A stretch of DNA of 64,000 nt from Maricaulis maris MCS10 (GTDB lineage Bacteria > Pseudomonadota > Alphaproteobacteria > Caulobacterales > Maricaulaceae). Below are positions 7,589 to 16,412 of the stretch, in pieces. Numbering within the stretch: position 1 is the stretch's first letter; each line of letters starts with the position of its first letter. Under the pieces are notes generated by a model that saw nothing but the letters and a program-made list of their open reading frames with translations, had not been told where the DNA came from and ran no database searches. Position numbers and translations under genes: made by a program. The stretch covers positions 1,054,001-1,118,000 of the forward strand of contig NC_008347.1 in NCBI RefSeq assembly GCF_000014745.1, given 5' to 3'.

Positions 7589-8620
7589 CTACGCCGCCAC
7601 AACCCGCACATAGACGGGGTCCAGCTCCACACTCACTCGATCGCCCTCGCGGATCGGTGACGGTGCCGGCGTTTGGGCCGACCATTCGCCGCCTGCGCCA
7701 GCAAAGCGGTGCGTCAGGTGTGGGCCGGCGGAGCGACGGCGGGTGATGGTGCAGGGACCATCAGGATCGAGGCTCAGCGTGAAGGCGCGCGGGCGGACCA
7801 GGACAGAGACGGGTTGGCCGTCCTCGAATCCGTTGGCATCAACAGGCCCGAACGGGGTCTCCGCCTGACCGTTCGTGACCTGTGCCTCGATAATCTCGAC
7901 ATCGCCCAGCAGCTTCGCAGCCGTGGCGCTGACCGGTGTCATCCAGACATCGTCCGGCGGGCCGGTCTGGATGATGCGGCCGCCATCCATCAGGGCCAGC
8001 TCGTCGGCGACGGCCATCGCCTCTTCCGCGTCATGGGTGACGATCAGGGCGGTGGTGCCGGCGGCACGCAGCGTGTCGACCGTGCGTTCCCGCAGCTCGC
8101 CGCGCAGGCGTCGGTCGAGGCCGGAGAAAGGTTCGTCCAGCAGCACCACAGCCGGCTGCGGCGCCAGGGCGCGGGCGAGAGCGACCCGCTGCTGCTCGCC
8201 GCCGGACAGCTCGTGCGGATAGGCCTTGGCCTTGTGGCCGAGTTCGGCGACCTCCAGCTGGGTCATGGCGCGGGCGGTCTTGTCGGGGCCGGTGAGCCCG
8301 AAGGCGACATTGGCCAGGGCGGTCATGTGCGGGAAGAGGGCGTAGTCCTGGAACACCATGCCGACCCGGCGCGTCTCCGGCGCGACATGGGTGGTGTGGT
8401 CATTCCAGACGGTCGCGCCCAGGCAGATCGAGCCGGCCTCCAGCCGCTCAAGTCCGGCAATGGCGCGCAGGAGGGTGGATTTGCCGCTGCCTGAGGGGCC
8501 GAGGAGAGCCGTGATGCGTCCGGCATGCAGATTGAGGTCGGCACCAGCCAGGGCAGCGTGGTCGGCCCGGTAGCGGCGTTCCGCGCCGCGAATGCTCAAC
8601 ACTGTGCGTGTGTCCGCCAT
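7589..8620 (-). CDS. fbpC: Ferric-iron ABC transporter ATP-binding protein
   Basis: 343 residues. Walker A 'GPSGSGKST', Q-loop 'VFQDYALFPH', ABC signature 'LSGGEQQR', Walker B 'VVLLDEPFSG' and H-loop 'VTHD' are all intact. A C-terminal TOBE-like regulatory domain follows, as in FbpC/PotA-type ATPases. It energises the permease encoded 25 bp upstream. Last gene of the three-gene leftward operon fbpA-fbpB-fbpC. Specificity for Fe3+ is inferred from the binding protein. Confidence 0.88.
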   Translation of the reverse strand: MADTRTVLSIRGAERRYRADHAALAGADLNLHAGRITALLGPSGSGKSTLLRAIAGLERLEAGSICLGATVWNDHTTHVAPETRRVGMVFQDYALFPHMTALANVAFGLTGPDKTARAMTQLEVAELGHKAKAYPHELSGGEQQRVALARALAPQPAVVLLDEPFSGLDRRLRGELRERTVDTLRAAGTTALIVTHDAEEAMAVADELALMDGGRIIQTGPPDDVWMTPVSATAAKLLGDVEIIEAQVTNGQAETPFGPVDANGFEDGQPVSVLVRPRAFTLSLDPDGPCTITRRRSAGPHLTHRFAGAGGEWSAQTPAPSPIREGDRVSVELDPVYVRVVAA

Positions 8621-8645
8621 GCGGCGTTCCCCCGGGGCGTTCTGG

Positions 8646-10256
8646 CTAGCGATCCTGTCTGGATAGGTAGCGGGCCACGAAGATCATGGGAAGCAGGGCG
8701 ACCAGCGGAATGAGGAGGGAGGGCAGGGCCGCCTCGCCCAGACGCTCATCGCTGGCGAAATTATGGGCGATGATGGCCAGCGTGTCGTAGTTGAACGGGC
8801 GCAGGATCATCGTCGCCGGCAATTCCTTGAGCACTTCGACAAAGACCAGCAGGCCGGCTGAGGTCACCCCGGCAGCAATCAGCGGCCAGTGGATATGCCA
8901 GACGCGGCGCTGACGCGTGGCGCCGAGGATTCTTGCCGCGCCATCGAGCGAGGGCGTGACGCGGGCCAGGGCCGTCTCGGCCGGGCTGATCGCGGCGGCG
9001 GCAAAGCGCGACAGATAGGCAAAGACCAGCGCCGCGCCGGTACCGGTCAACAGGATCGGGAAGACCTCGCCGGTCAGGCTGCGCCAGGCCGGGTCGATCA
9101 GGGCCTGCGTGCCCGAAAGGATGGCGATCACACCAACCGCGGCGACAGCGCCCGGCACGGCATAGCCCAGGCCTGCGGCACGGGCGGCCAGGGTGGCGAT
9201 GGCGGTACGGCTGCGCAGGGCATAGGCCGTGGCAAGGCCCAGGGCAGCTGCGATGAGGGCGGTGATCCCGGCCAGGGTCAGGCTGTGCAGGCTGGCGGCG
9301 GCCAGCCCGGTTGCGGTCTCGGTGTGGGCGGCAAGCCAGACCAGTCGGCCCAGCGGTATGACCATGCCAAGCGCCAGCGGCGCCAGACAGGCGAGAAGCG
9401 CGGCGATGGCGGCGCCACCGCGCAGTGTGAGGCGCGGTGCCGGCTTGTGCCGTCCGGCGGCGTTGACGCTGCGGGCGCGACTGCGTTGGGCCCGTTCGAG
9501 GCCGAACACGACGATGGCGATGAAGACCAGAACCAGCGACAGGCGGGCCGCGTCGACCAGGGAGCCGGCGCCGCTCCAGGCGCGGATCAGCCCGATCGAC
9601 AGGGTCGGGGCGCCCAGATGCGAGACGGTGCCATAGTCGGCCAGGCTTTCCATCGCCACCAGCGCCAGGCCAGCGGCCACCGCCGGGCGGGCCATGGGAA
9701 GGGAGGTGCGCCAGAAGGCGGTCAGGGGGCCGGCGCCCAGCGTGCGGGCGGCATTGTAGGCGTCGGCGGATTGGCCGGCGAAGGTGTCGCGGGCCAGCAG
9801 GTAGACATAGGGGTAGAGAACGAGCGCGAACATCATCCCGGCGCCGACACCGCCGCGAATGGTCGGGAACAAGCCGCCGGTAAGCGCGTCGAGCGGGCCA
9901 CCGGCCTGGCTGAGGTCGAGCCAGGCATAGGCGGCGACATAGGCCGGCACCGCCAGCGGCAGGATGAGGATCCAGCTGAGTGCCTTGCGGCCGGGAAACT
10001 CTGTTCGGGCGATCAGCCAGCCCAGTACTGTGCCGATCAGGCCGGCCCCGCCACCGGCGACCAGGGCGACCAGGGCCGAGGTCGTCAGGTAGACGGGCAG
10101 GCGGGTCTGGGCGAGGTGCTGGAGATAGTCACCACTGTCGCGGGTCAGCGCGATCCACGCCACGGCGAGGACCGGCGCGGCGCAGACCAGCGCCGCCAGG
10201 ACTGCCAGGCCGGATGTCCGGCCCGGCAGGCGGGATGGTGATCCCGCCTTGTCCAC
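8646..10256 (-). CDS. fbpB: Ferric-iron ABC transporter permease (fused double permease)
   Basis: 536 residues with about twelve membrane segments, the size of FbpB/SfuB-type permeases in which two permease halves are fused. Each half carries an EAA-like loop (around 'AARTLGAGPLTAFWRTSLPMARPAV' and 'AARILGATRQRRVWHIHWPLI') that would contact the ATPase. It starts with GTG at 10256 overlapping the TAG of fbpA by one base, a sign of translational coupling. It moves iron delivered by the periplasmic binding protein across the inner membrane. Confidence 0.9.
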   Translation of the reverse strand: MDKAGSPSRLPGRTSGLAVLAALVCAAPVLAVAWIALTRDSGDYLQHLAQTRLPVYLTTSALVALVAGGGAGLIGTVLGWLIARTEFPGRKALSWILILPLAVPAYVAAYAWLDLSQAGGPLDALTGGLFPTIRGGVGAGMMFALVLYPYVYLLARDTFAGQSADAYNAARTLGAGPLTAFWRTSLPMARPAVAAGLALVAMESLADYGTVSHLGAPTLSIGLIRAWSGAGSLVDAARLSLVLVFIAIVVFGLERAQRSRARSVNAAGRHKPAPRLTLRGGAAIAALLACLAPLALGMVIPLGRLVWLAAHTETATGLAAASLHSLTLAGITALIAAALGLATAYALRSRTAIATLAARAAGLGYAVPGAVAAVGVIAILSGTQALIDPAWRSLTGEVFPILLTGTGAALVFAYLSRFAAAAISPAETALARVTPSLDGAARILGATRQRRVWHIHWPLIAAGVTSAGLLVFVEVLKELPATMILRPFNYDTLAIIAHNFASDERLGEAALPSLLIPLVALLPMIFVARYLSRQDR

Positions 10257-11317
10257 TACTGCCAGCCGACCCGGTCGAAAATGCGCTGGGCGGTTTCGTT
10301 GTGGTCACCCAGTTCGGAGACGTTCAGGCTGTCCTCGGTGAAGGGCAGCATGGCGGCCAGCGTCGGATTGTCCCAGCTGACATCACCGCGGACCGGAATC
10401 TCATTGGTCATTTCGGCAAAGGCGCGCTGGGCGTAGTCGCCAAGGAAAAACGCAATCAGTTCACGCGCCTCTTCGGGGTGCGGGGCGTTCACGGCGATGC
10501 CGGCGCCGGACACGTTGACATGGGCACCGGTGGTCTCCTGGCTCGGGAAGAAGAGCGTGACCGCGGCGGCGGCGGCCTGGGCGGCCGGATCCTCGGAATT
10601 GACCATCATCGCATAGTAATAATGGTTGAGGATGGCGACGTCGCACTCACCGGCGGCAATGCCGTTGATCTGGGTGCGGTCACCGCCCTGCGGTTCGCGG
10701 GCCATGTTGTCGACAATGCCCTGGGCCCAGGCCTGGGCCCCGTCCTCACCCAGATGGGCGACCATCGCGGCGAGCAGGGACTGGTTGTAGGCATTGCCGC
10801 TCTCGCGGACACAGATGCGGCCTTCCCAGCGCGGATCGGCGAGGTCTTCATAGGTCGCGATCTCGCCCGGCTGAACGCGGTCGTTCGAGTAGGCGATCAC
10901 GCGGGAACGCTTGGCAAAGCTGACCCAATAGCCTTCCGGATCGATCAGGTTGGCCCCGATACCGGAGGCCAGGTCGGAATAGTCGGCGGATGCGAACAGG
11001 CCGGCCTGCTCGGCCCGGTGCAGGCGGGCGGCGTCGACGGTGATGATGACATCGGCCGGGCTGCGCTCGCCATCGGCGCGGACACGCTCGATCAGCTGGT
11101 CGCCATTGGCCGAGACCAGATTGACCTCGATACCAGTCGATTCGGTGAAGGCGGCGTAGATGGCCGCGTCGCTGGAATAGTGGCGGGCACTATAGACGTT
11201 CACGACACGCGCTTCGGCGGCGGCTTCGGAATCGCCGGACGCGCTATCGGTGGCCGGCTGGGAACAGGCTGCCAGGGCAAGCCCGGCGGCAGCGGCAAGG
11301 AGTTTCACGGAATTCAT
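10256..11317 (-). CDS. fbpA: Ferric-iron ABC transporter substrate-binding protein (lipoprotein)
   Basis: 353 residues from the ATG at 11317. A signal peptide ends in a lipobox with Cys18 ('LALAAC'). 'VNVYSARHY' is the usual start of the mature FbpA/FutA fold. 'NHYYYAM' at about residues 231-237 is the tyrosine cluster that binds Fe3+ in this family. The frame is open further upstream, but the signal peptide fixes the start here. No confident Fur or RirA/Irr box was recognised upstream, so iron control is not shown. Confidence 0.9.
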   Translation of the reverse strand: MNSVKLLAAAAGLALAACSQPATDSASGDSEAAAEARVVNVYSARHYSSDAAIYAAFTESTGIEVNLVSANGDQLIERVRADGERSPADVIITVDAARLHRAEQAGLFASADYSDLASGIGANLIDPEGYWVSFAKRSRVIAYSNDRVQPGEIATYEDLADPRWEGRICVRESGNAYNQSLLAAMVAHLGEDGAQAWAQGIVDNMAREPQGGDRTQINGIAAGECDVAILNHYYYAMMVNSEDPAAQAAAAAVTLFFPSQETTGAHVNVSGAGIAVNAPHPEEARELIAFFLGDYAQRAFAEMTNEIPVRGDVSWDNPTLAAMLPFTEDSLNVSELGDHNETAQRIFDRVGWQ

Positions 11318-11510
11318 GTCGCACCCAATATTATTGACGTGCTCCACTCCTCTCACTTCTGAGAATGTTTCGCAAGAAATCCGTGCAGAAATTGACTGCG
11401 CGGAAGCGACGCAGGGTAGATGTCGCGGCGAGAATCGCTCGCCCAAGCGGTGCACCAGTCAGGTCGGCTGGCGCGAAATACTGTTTTCAGGGATCAATGC
11501 GGAGTGGAAA

Positions 11511-11585
11511 TGGTGGGCGATACTGGGATTGAACCAGTGACCCCCTCGGTGTGAACGAGGTGCTCTCCCGCTGAGCTAATCGCCC
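11511..11585 (-). tRNA. tRNA-Val (CAC anticodon)
   Basis: On the minus strand the 75 bases begin GGGCGAT and end ATCGCCC plus an encoded CCA. The anticodon stem CCTCG/CGAGG encloses the loop TTCACAC, giving anticodon CAC. The D-arm 'GCTCAGCGGGAGAGC' and T-loop 'GGTTCAATCC' are normal. Nothing else was recognised between 11318 and 11510. The 250 bases between this tRNA and the small gene at 11837 hold no convincing gene. Confidence 0.97.
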
Positions 11586-11836
11586 GGTGTTTCCGGAAAG
11601 CGAGCGTATAAGCAGGCACTTCTACCCGGTCAACCACATGTGGAAGTTGAAGCGCAGATGTGTCGCGCTCAAGGTGCGACAACTTGCCACACCGTCATGC
11701 TCTCGTCATATGACCAGTCTGCCTATATCAGCCTCCACCAAGCTGGAACGCGGCCGTCGTGGCCCGTCCCGTCAATCACCAGATTGGACGCAATTCCCGG
11801 CCGGGGGAAGCTTCGGCCGAGTAGGAGGTTTTGTTC

Positions 11837-12055
11837 ATGAGTAATGATCTGTGCACGCCCGAAGGTGCGCGTCGTCTTAAAGCGCGAATTGAAGCCTATT
11901 GGGCCGAGCGCGGCTATGATGTTTCCGTGGATCTCGTGGAAGCTGGCTTCATGCCCGCCATGCGCTCTGCCCGCACGGATGTGCGCTCCAACCTCGTCAA
12001 TGGCATGCCGACCCGCGCAGCCAATGACGCAGGCCGCGAGCGTCGCTCGGCCTGA
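11837..12055 (+). CDS. Small conserved-looking protein of unknown function
   Basis: 72 residues, no family recognised. It has a strong ribosome site (AGGAGG) nine bases before the ATG, good codon use and a compact charged helix 'EGARRLKARIEAYWAERGYDV' followed by 'RSARTDVRSNLVNGMPTR'. It contains no membrane segment or cysteine pair. It stands alone, ends exactly where the convergent gph gene ends, and has an unusually long (~250 bp) upstream region. The pattern resembles small stand-alone proteins seen in stalked alphaproteobacteria, but that is a recollection and not a match. Confidence 0.7.
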   Translation: MSNDLCTPEGARRLKARIEAYWAERGYDVSVDLVEAGFMPAMRSARTDVRSNLVNGMPTRAANDAGRERRSA

Positions 12056-12745
12056 TCAGGTCGAGCCTCGCCAGATTTCGGCGAGCGCCAGCGGTACATC
12101 GCTGAATGCATGAATGACCCGGTCGGCTCCCAAGGAGCCGGCCGGTCTTTCGCTGTAGCCATAGCTCATGATGACACTGGGCAGGGTGGCCGCCGCAGCT
12201 GACGCGACATCAGGCTCACTGTCACCGACCAGGGCGGCGCGAGCATAGCCGTCCCCCAGGGCGTCGAGCAGGTGATCCGCGGCAGGCTTTTTTGCCGTCG
12301 TCCGCTCGGGACCGATGATGCGGTCGAAATAGCCCGACAGTCCCAATTCCCCGATCAACATGTCCGACAGGACAGATGGCTTGTTGGTGCAAACCGACAG
12401 GCGGCAGCCCTGTGCCCGAAGCCAGGCGAGCGTGGTCTCGACACCTTCGAATGGTGTTGAGTGGGCGGCGACGTCAGACTGGTAGATCTCGATGAAGTCG
12501 GCGACCGCCGCTTCGGGATCTTCAAGCCTTACCGACTGGGCCGCGTGGGCACGTTCGAGCAGCGCCAGAGCGCCGCGTCCGACCATTGCCCGCACCGCTG
12601 CCAGAGCCACCGGTTCAAGCCCGCGCGGCTCGATCACCGCATTCAGGGCCCGCAGCAGGTCGGGCGCGGTATCGACCAGCGTGCCGTCGAGGTCAAAGGC
12701 GATCGCGGCGTCGGCAAACAGGGCGGCGTCACGGGAGTCGAGCAT
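12056..12745 (-). CDS. gph: HAD-family phosphatase, phosphoglycolate phosphatase type
   Basis: 229 residues from the ATG at 12745. HAD motif I 'AFDLDGTLVDT' carries the nucleophile Asp and the acid/base Asp. Motif II Thr is in 'LSVCTNKP', motif III Lys in 'TTAKKPAAD', and motif IV in 'ALVGDSEPDV'. An alpha-helical cap lies between motifs I and II. Gph removes phosphate from 2-phosphoglycolate formed during DNA repair. It is divergent from glmU. HAD specificities overlap, so the substrate is probable and not certain. Confidence 0.82.
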   Translation of the reverse strand: MLDSRDAALFADAAIAFDLDGTLVDTAPDLLRALNAVIEPRGLEPVALAAVRAMVGRGALALLERAHAAQSVRLEDPEAAVADFIEIYQSDVAAHSTPFEGVETTLAWLRAQGCRLSVCTNKPSVLSDMLIGELGLSGYFDRIIGPERTTAKKPAADHLLDALGDGYARAALVGDSEPDVASAAAATLPSVIMSYGYSERPAGSLGADRVIHAFSDVPLALAEIWRGST

Positions 12746-12860
12746 GAAATCAGACCTTTGTACGGGCAGTGCAGGAGAAGCTAGGTTACGCGCACCACAG
12801 CGATAGGCTATAGCGCCTGACAGGTCGAAGTCGCCGATTCCACCAGCCAAGGAAGCCGCA

Positions 12861-14219
12861 ATGTCCCGATCCCGCTCCGCTATCATCCTCGCTGCCGGCC
12901 AAGGAACGCGGATGAAGTCGAAAACGGTCAAGGTCCTGCACAAGGTTGCAGGCCGACCCATGCTGGATTGGGCGGTCGCCCTGGCCGGTGATTGCGGTGC
13001 GTCCGACATTGTCACGGTCTGGGGGGCCCATTCGCCTGCCGTCCGCGATGCGGCCGAGGCGCTGGGAACACGCACCGCGCTGCAAGACCCGCCCAAGGGG
13101 ACCGGCCACGCCGTGCTCGCCGCCCGCGCGGCGCTGGCTGACCTGTCCGGCGATGCGATTGTCCTCTATGCCGACACACCGCTGATCACTGCCGCAACCG
13201 TTGCCCGGGTCTTCGAGGCGCTGGAAGGCGGTGCATCGGTCGCCGTGCTGGGTTTTGAACCGGATGATCCTGCCGCCTATGGCCGCCTGATCACCAATGA
13301 GGCCGGAGACCTGGACCGGATTGTCGAGTTCAAGGATGCCAGTGAGGCCGAACGCGCGGTCGGCCTGGTCAATTCCGGTGTGCTGGCCGCACCGGCAGAG
13401 CTTCTGTTCGACCTGCTCGGCGAAGTCGGCAATGACAATGCCAATGGTGAGTATTATCTGACCGATGTCGTTGGCCTGGCCCGGGCCCGCGATCTGCGCG
13501 CCGCCGTGGTGGTGGCCGATGCCGATGAGGTGTTGGGCGTCAATTCCCGCGCCGACCTGGCCGAGGCCGAGGCGGCCTTCCAGTCGCGCATGCGCCAGTC
13601 GATGATGGCGGACGGTGTGACCCTGATTGCCCCGGAGACGGTCTTCTTCGCCCATGACACGCAGATCGCCCGTGACGTGGTGATCGAGCCCAATGTGGTG
13701 TTTGGCCCCGGTGTGGTGATCGAGGAGGACGTGGTCGTCCACGCCCATTCGCATATTGCGGGCGCGCATCTCAAACGCGGCGCCCATGCCGGACCGTTCG
13801 CGCGCTTGCGCCCTGGCGCGGAGCTGGGAGAAGGCTCGAAGGTCGGCAATTTCGTCGAGATCAAGAAATCGCAGCTCGCAGAGGGCGCAAAAGTCTCGCA
13901 CCTTACCTATATCGGCGATGCGTCGGTTGGCGCGAACGCCAATATCGGGGCCGGGACCATCACCTGCAATTACGACGGATACGACAAGCACCGCACCGTG
14001 ATCGGCGACAATGCCTTCATCGGATCGAATACGTGCCTGGTCGCTCCGGTTACGGTCGGCGATGGCGCTTTCACGGCGACCGGCACGATTGTTACCCAGG
14101 ATGTGCCCGCTGATGCGCTTGCGCTCGCTCGCACCCCGCAAACCCACAAGCCGGGCTGGGCGGCCCGTTTCAATGCCGCAAAGCAAGCCCGCAAGGCCAG
14201 GAAGGACAGCCAGACATGA
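12861..14219 (+). CDS. glmU: Bifunctional N-acetylglucosamine-1-P uridyltransferase / glucosamine-1-P acetyltransferase
   Basis: 452 residues. The N-terminal pyrophosphorylase domain has 'ILAAGQGTRMKS' and 'GTGHAVLAAR'. The C-terminal left-handed beta-helix acetyltransferase domain has 'VGNFVEIKKS', 'YIGDASVGANANIGAGTITCNYDGYDK' split over its repeats, and 'FIGSNTCLVAPVTVG'. It makes UDP-GlcNAc for peptidoglycan and LPS. A good AAGGAAG ribosome site precedes the ATG. First gene of a five-gene operon; its stop overlaps the next start (ATGA). Confidence 0.96.
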   Translation: MSRSRSAIILAAGQGTRMKSKTVKVLHKVAGRPMLDWAVALAGDCGASDIVTVWGAHSPAVRDAAEALGTRTALQDPPKGTGHAVLAARAALADLSGDAIVLYADTPLITAATVARVFEALEGGASVAVLGFEPDDPAAYGRLITNEAGDLDRIVEFKDASEAERAVGLVNSGVLAAPAELLFDLLGEVGNDNANGEYYLTDVVGLARARDLRAAVVVADADEVLGVNSRADLAEAEAAFQSRMRQSMMADGVTLIAPETVFFAHDTQIARDVVIEPNVVFGPGVVIEEDVVVHAHSHIAGAHLKRGAHAGPFARLRPGAELGEGSKVGNFVEIKKSQLAEGAKVSHLTYIGDASVGANANIGAGTITCNYDGYDKHRTVIGDNAFIGSNTCLVAPVTVGDGAFTATGTIVTQDVPADALALARTPQTHKPGWAARFNAAKQARKARKDSQT

Positions 14220-15685
14220 GTGTGACGGAACGCCTCAAGGACCCCAGCCTTTATCGGACTGACAGCTTTATCGATGGCCAATGGGTCGGCGGTGAAGGTG
14301 GTGTCGATGTGCTCAACCCGGCCAATAATGAAGTCATCGCCACCATTGGTGATGTCGGTGAGGCGGGGGCCCGCCAGGCCGTTGCCGCCGCGACACGCGC
14401 CTTCGAGACCTGGAAGAAGGTCTCGCCCTTCCAGCGCGCTGCATTGCTGATGAAATGGCACCAGCTGATCCTGGAGAACACGCAGGATCTCGCCAGCCTG
14501 ATCACGCTCGAAATGGGCAAGGTGAACAAGGAAGCGCAAGGCGAGGTCGCCTATGGCGCCTCTTTCGTCGAGTGGTCGGCCGAGGAAGCCAAGCGCGTGC
14601 ATGGCGAGACCCTGTCGACGCCTTTCCCGGGCTCGCGTGGCTGGACGATCCGTCAGCCGATCGGTGTGGTCGGCTGTATCACCCCGTGGAATTTCCCGGT
14701 CGCGATGATCACCCGCAAGTGCGCGCCGGCCCTGGCGGCTGGCTGCACCATGGTGATCAAGCCGGCACCGGAAACCCCGCTCTCGGCCCTGGCCCTGGCG
14801 GAGCTGGCCAAACGCGCCGGTATTCCCGATGGCGTGTTCAATGTGGTGTGTGGTGATGCGCCGTCCATCGGCGGCGTGCTGACCAGTTCCAGCGATGTCC
14901 GCATGGTCGGTTTCACCGGCTCGACGGCGGTCGGCAAGCTTTTGATGAGCCAGGCCGCCTCGACGGTGAAACGTGTGGCCCTTGAACTGGGCGGCAATGC
15001 GCCCTTCATCGTCATGGATGATGCCGATATCGAGAAGGCGGCCGACGGTGTCATCGCCTCGAAATTCCGGGTCTCCGGCCAGACCTGTGTCTCGGCCAAC
15101 CGGATCATCGCCCAGCCGGCCATTGCCGACCAGCTGGTCGCGGCGCTCGAAGCACGCGTCTCCAAGCTCAAGGCCGGTGACGGTTTTGACGCTGAGACCA
15201 CGGTCGGTCCGCTGATCCACATGAAAGCGGTCGCCCGTGTCGACCAGCTGGTGAGCCAAGCCCGCGATGCCGGCGCCCGCATTGTCACCGGCGGCAAGCC
15301 CCTGATAGAGGAGCTGGGCGGCTCCTTCTATGCCCCGACCCTGATCGATGGCGGTGATCCGGCGATGGATGTTTCGTGTTCGGAAATTTTCGGACCGGTG
15401 GCGTCCATCTACCGTGCGGAAACAGAGGCCGACATCATCAAGATGGCCAATGACACGCCGTTCGGCCTCGCCGCTTATATCTACACGCAGGATGTCGGCC
15501 GGGTGCACCGTCTGACCGAGGGCATTGAATACGGCATGATCGGCGTCAACGCGCCCATGGTCGGCGCGGCCTCGACCCCGTTCGGCGGCGTCAAGGAAAG
15601 CGGCATTGGCCGCGAGGGCGGCAAGTGGGGCGTCGAGGAGTTTACGGAACTCAAATACGTGTTGCTCGGTGGCGTCGACCAATGA
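14216..15685 (+). CDS. gabD: NAD(P)-dependent succinate-semialdehyde dehydrogenase
   Basis: 489 residues of the aldehyde dehydrogenase superfamily. 'CITPWNFPVAMITRK' is the conserved Asn region, 'VALELGGNAPFIV' holds the general-base Glu, and 'SGQTCVSANR' holds the catalytic Cys. 'GMIGVNAP' and 'PFGGVKESGIGREGG' are typical of GabD. It oxidises succinate semialdehyde to succinate. It overlaps glmU by 4 bp and rpiA by 4 bp. Related semialdehydes are possible substrates. Confidence 0.92.
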   Translation: MSVTERLKDPSLYRTDSFIDGQWVGGEGGVDVLNPANNEVIATIGDVGEAGARQAVAAATRAFETWKKVSPFQRAALLMKWHQLILENTQDLASLITLEMGKVNKEAQGEVAYGASFVEWSAEEAKRVHGETLSTPFPGSRGWTIRQPIGVVGCITPWNFPVAMITRKCAPALAAGCTMVIKPAPETPLSALALAELAKRAGIPDGVFNVVCGDAPSIGGVLTSSSDVRMVGFTGSTAVGKLLMSQAASTVKRVALELGGNAPFIVMDDADIEKAADGVIASKFRVSGQTCVSANRIIAQPAIADQLVAALEARVSKLKAGDGFDAETTVGPLIHMKAVARVDQLVSQARDAGARIVTGGKPLIEELGGSFYAPTLIDGGDPAMDVSCSEIFGPVASIYRAETEADIIKMANDTPFGLAAYIYTQDVGRVHRLTEGIEYGMIGVNAPMVGAASTPFGGVKESGIGREGGKWGVEEFTELKYVLLGGVDQ

Positions 15686-16383
15686 CGGCCCTGCGCCAGA
15701 AGACGCTCGCGGCGGCCGCTGCGCTCGACTATATCGAAAGCGGCATGACGCTGGGGCTCGGCTCCGGCTCGACGGCAGAGATTTTTCTCCGCCTGCTGGG
15801 CGAGAAGATCAAGGACGGTCTGGACGTGCGCGGTGTGCCGACCTCCCAGCGCACCGCCCAGATTGCCGCCGAGAATGGCGTGCCGCTGATCGATGTCGAC
15901 CATGTCAACAATATCGCCATCACCATTGATGGCGCCGACGAGGTCGACGGCCGGTTCCAGCTGATCAAGGGCGGCGGCGCCTGCCTGTTGCGCGAGAAGA
16001 TCATCGCCCATGCGTCCGATCTGATGATCGTCATGGTCGATGAGAGCAAGCTGGTTGCGACCCTGGGCAAGTTCCCGCTTCCCGTTGAGGTCGACCGCTT
16101 CGGCTTTTCACTGACTGCCAGCCAGGTCTATGAGGCTTTGCGCAGGGCGGGGATCAAATCGCCGGACGTCCAGTTGCGCCGCAAGGGCGACGGGCTGGAG
16201 CCATTGGTCACCGATGGCGGAAATTACATTCTTGATTGCGCCTGCGAGGCGATCCCGGATGCCGGTGCTGTTGACAGGGCGCTGAAGGCCATCCCCGGTG
16301 TGGTCGAGCACGGCCTGTTCATCAATCTCGCTCGTGTTGTCATCGTCGGCGAGGACGGTGAAGCGCGGGTGATGGAGCTTTAG
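15682..16383 (+). CDS. rpiA: Ribose-5-phosphate isomerase A
   Basis: 233 residues, standard for RpiA. 'TLGLGSGSTAE' is the phosphate-binding loop, 'DGADEVD' the catalytic Asp region and 'KGGGACLLREKI' the Lys/Glu active-site segment. It interconverts ribose-5-P and ribulose-5-P in the pentose phosphate pathway. The ATG at 15682 overlaps the gabD stop (ATGA) and fits the conserved N-terminus 'LRQKTLAAAAALDYI'. Confidence 0.96.
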   Translation: MTALRQKTLAAAAALDYIESGMTLGLGSGSTAEIFLRLLGEKIKDGLDVRGVPTSQRTAQIAAENGVPLIDVDHVNNIAITIDGADEVDGRFQLIKGGGACLLREKIIAHASDLMIVMVDESKLVATLGKFPLPVEVDRFGFSLTASQVYEALRRAGIKSPDVQLRRKGDGLEPLVTDGGNYILDCACEAIPDAGAVDRALKAIPGVVEHGLFINLARVVIVGEDGEARVMEL

Positions 16384-16412
16384 GCTCTGCTGCACGCAAT
16401 GAGGCATTTTGA

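Noticed and set aside
8889-10241. Long rightward open frame (~450 codons) opposite the iron permease
   Set aside because: It is rich in Gly/Gln/Arg/Asp with no domain, and mirrors the fbpB codon pattern; the permease on the other strand has clear membrane segments and operon context.
11318-11400. Fur, RirA or Irr box before fbpA
   Set aside because: GAGAATGTTTCGCAAG is only loosely reminiscent of a Fur site and has no good symmetry; not called.
13970-15682. Leftward ~570-codon open frame opposite gabD
   Set aside because: Antisense shadow with His/Asp/Arg-rich low-complexity composition; gabD motifs are intact on the plus strand.
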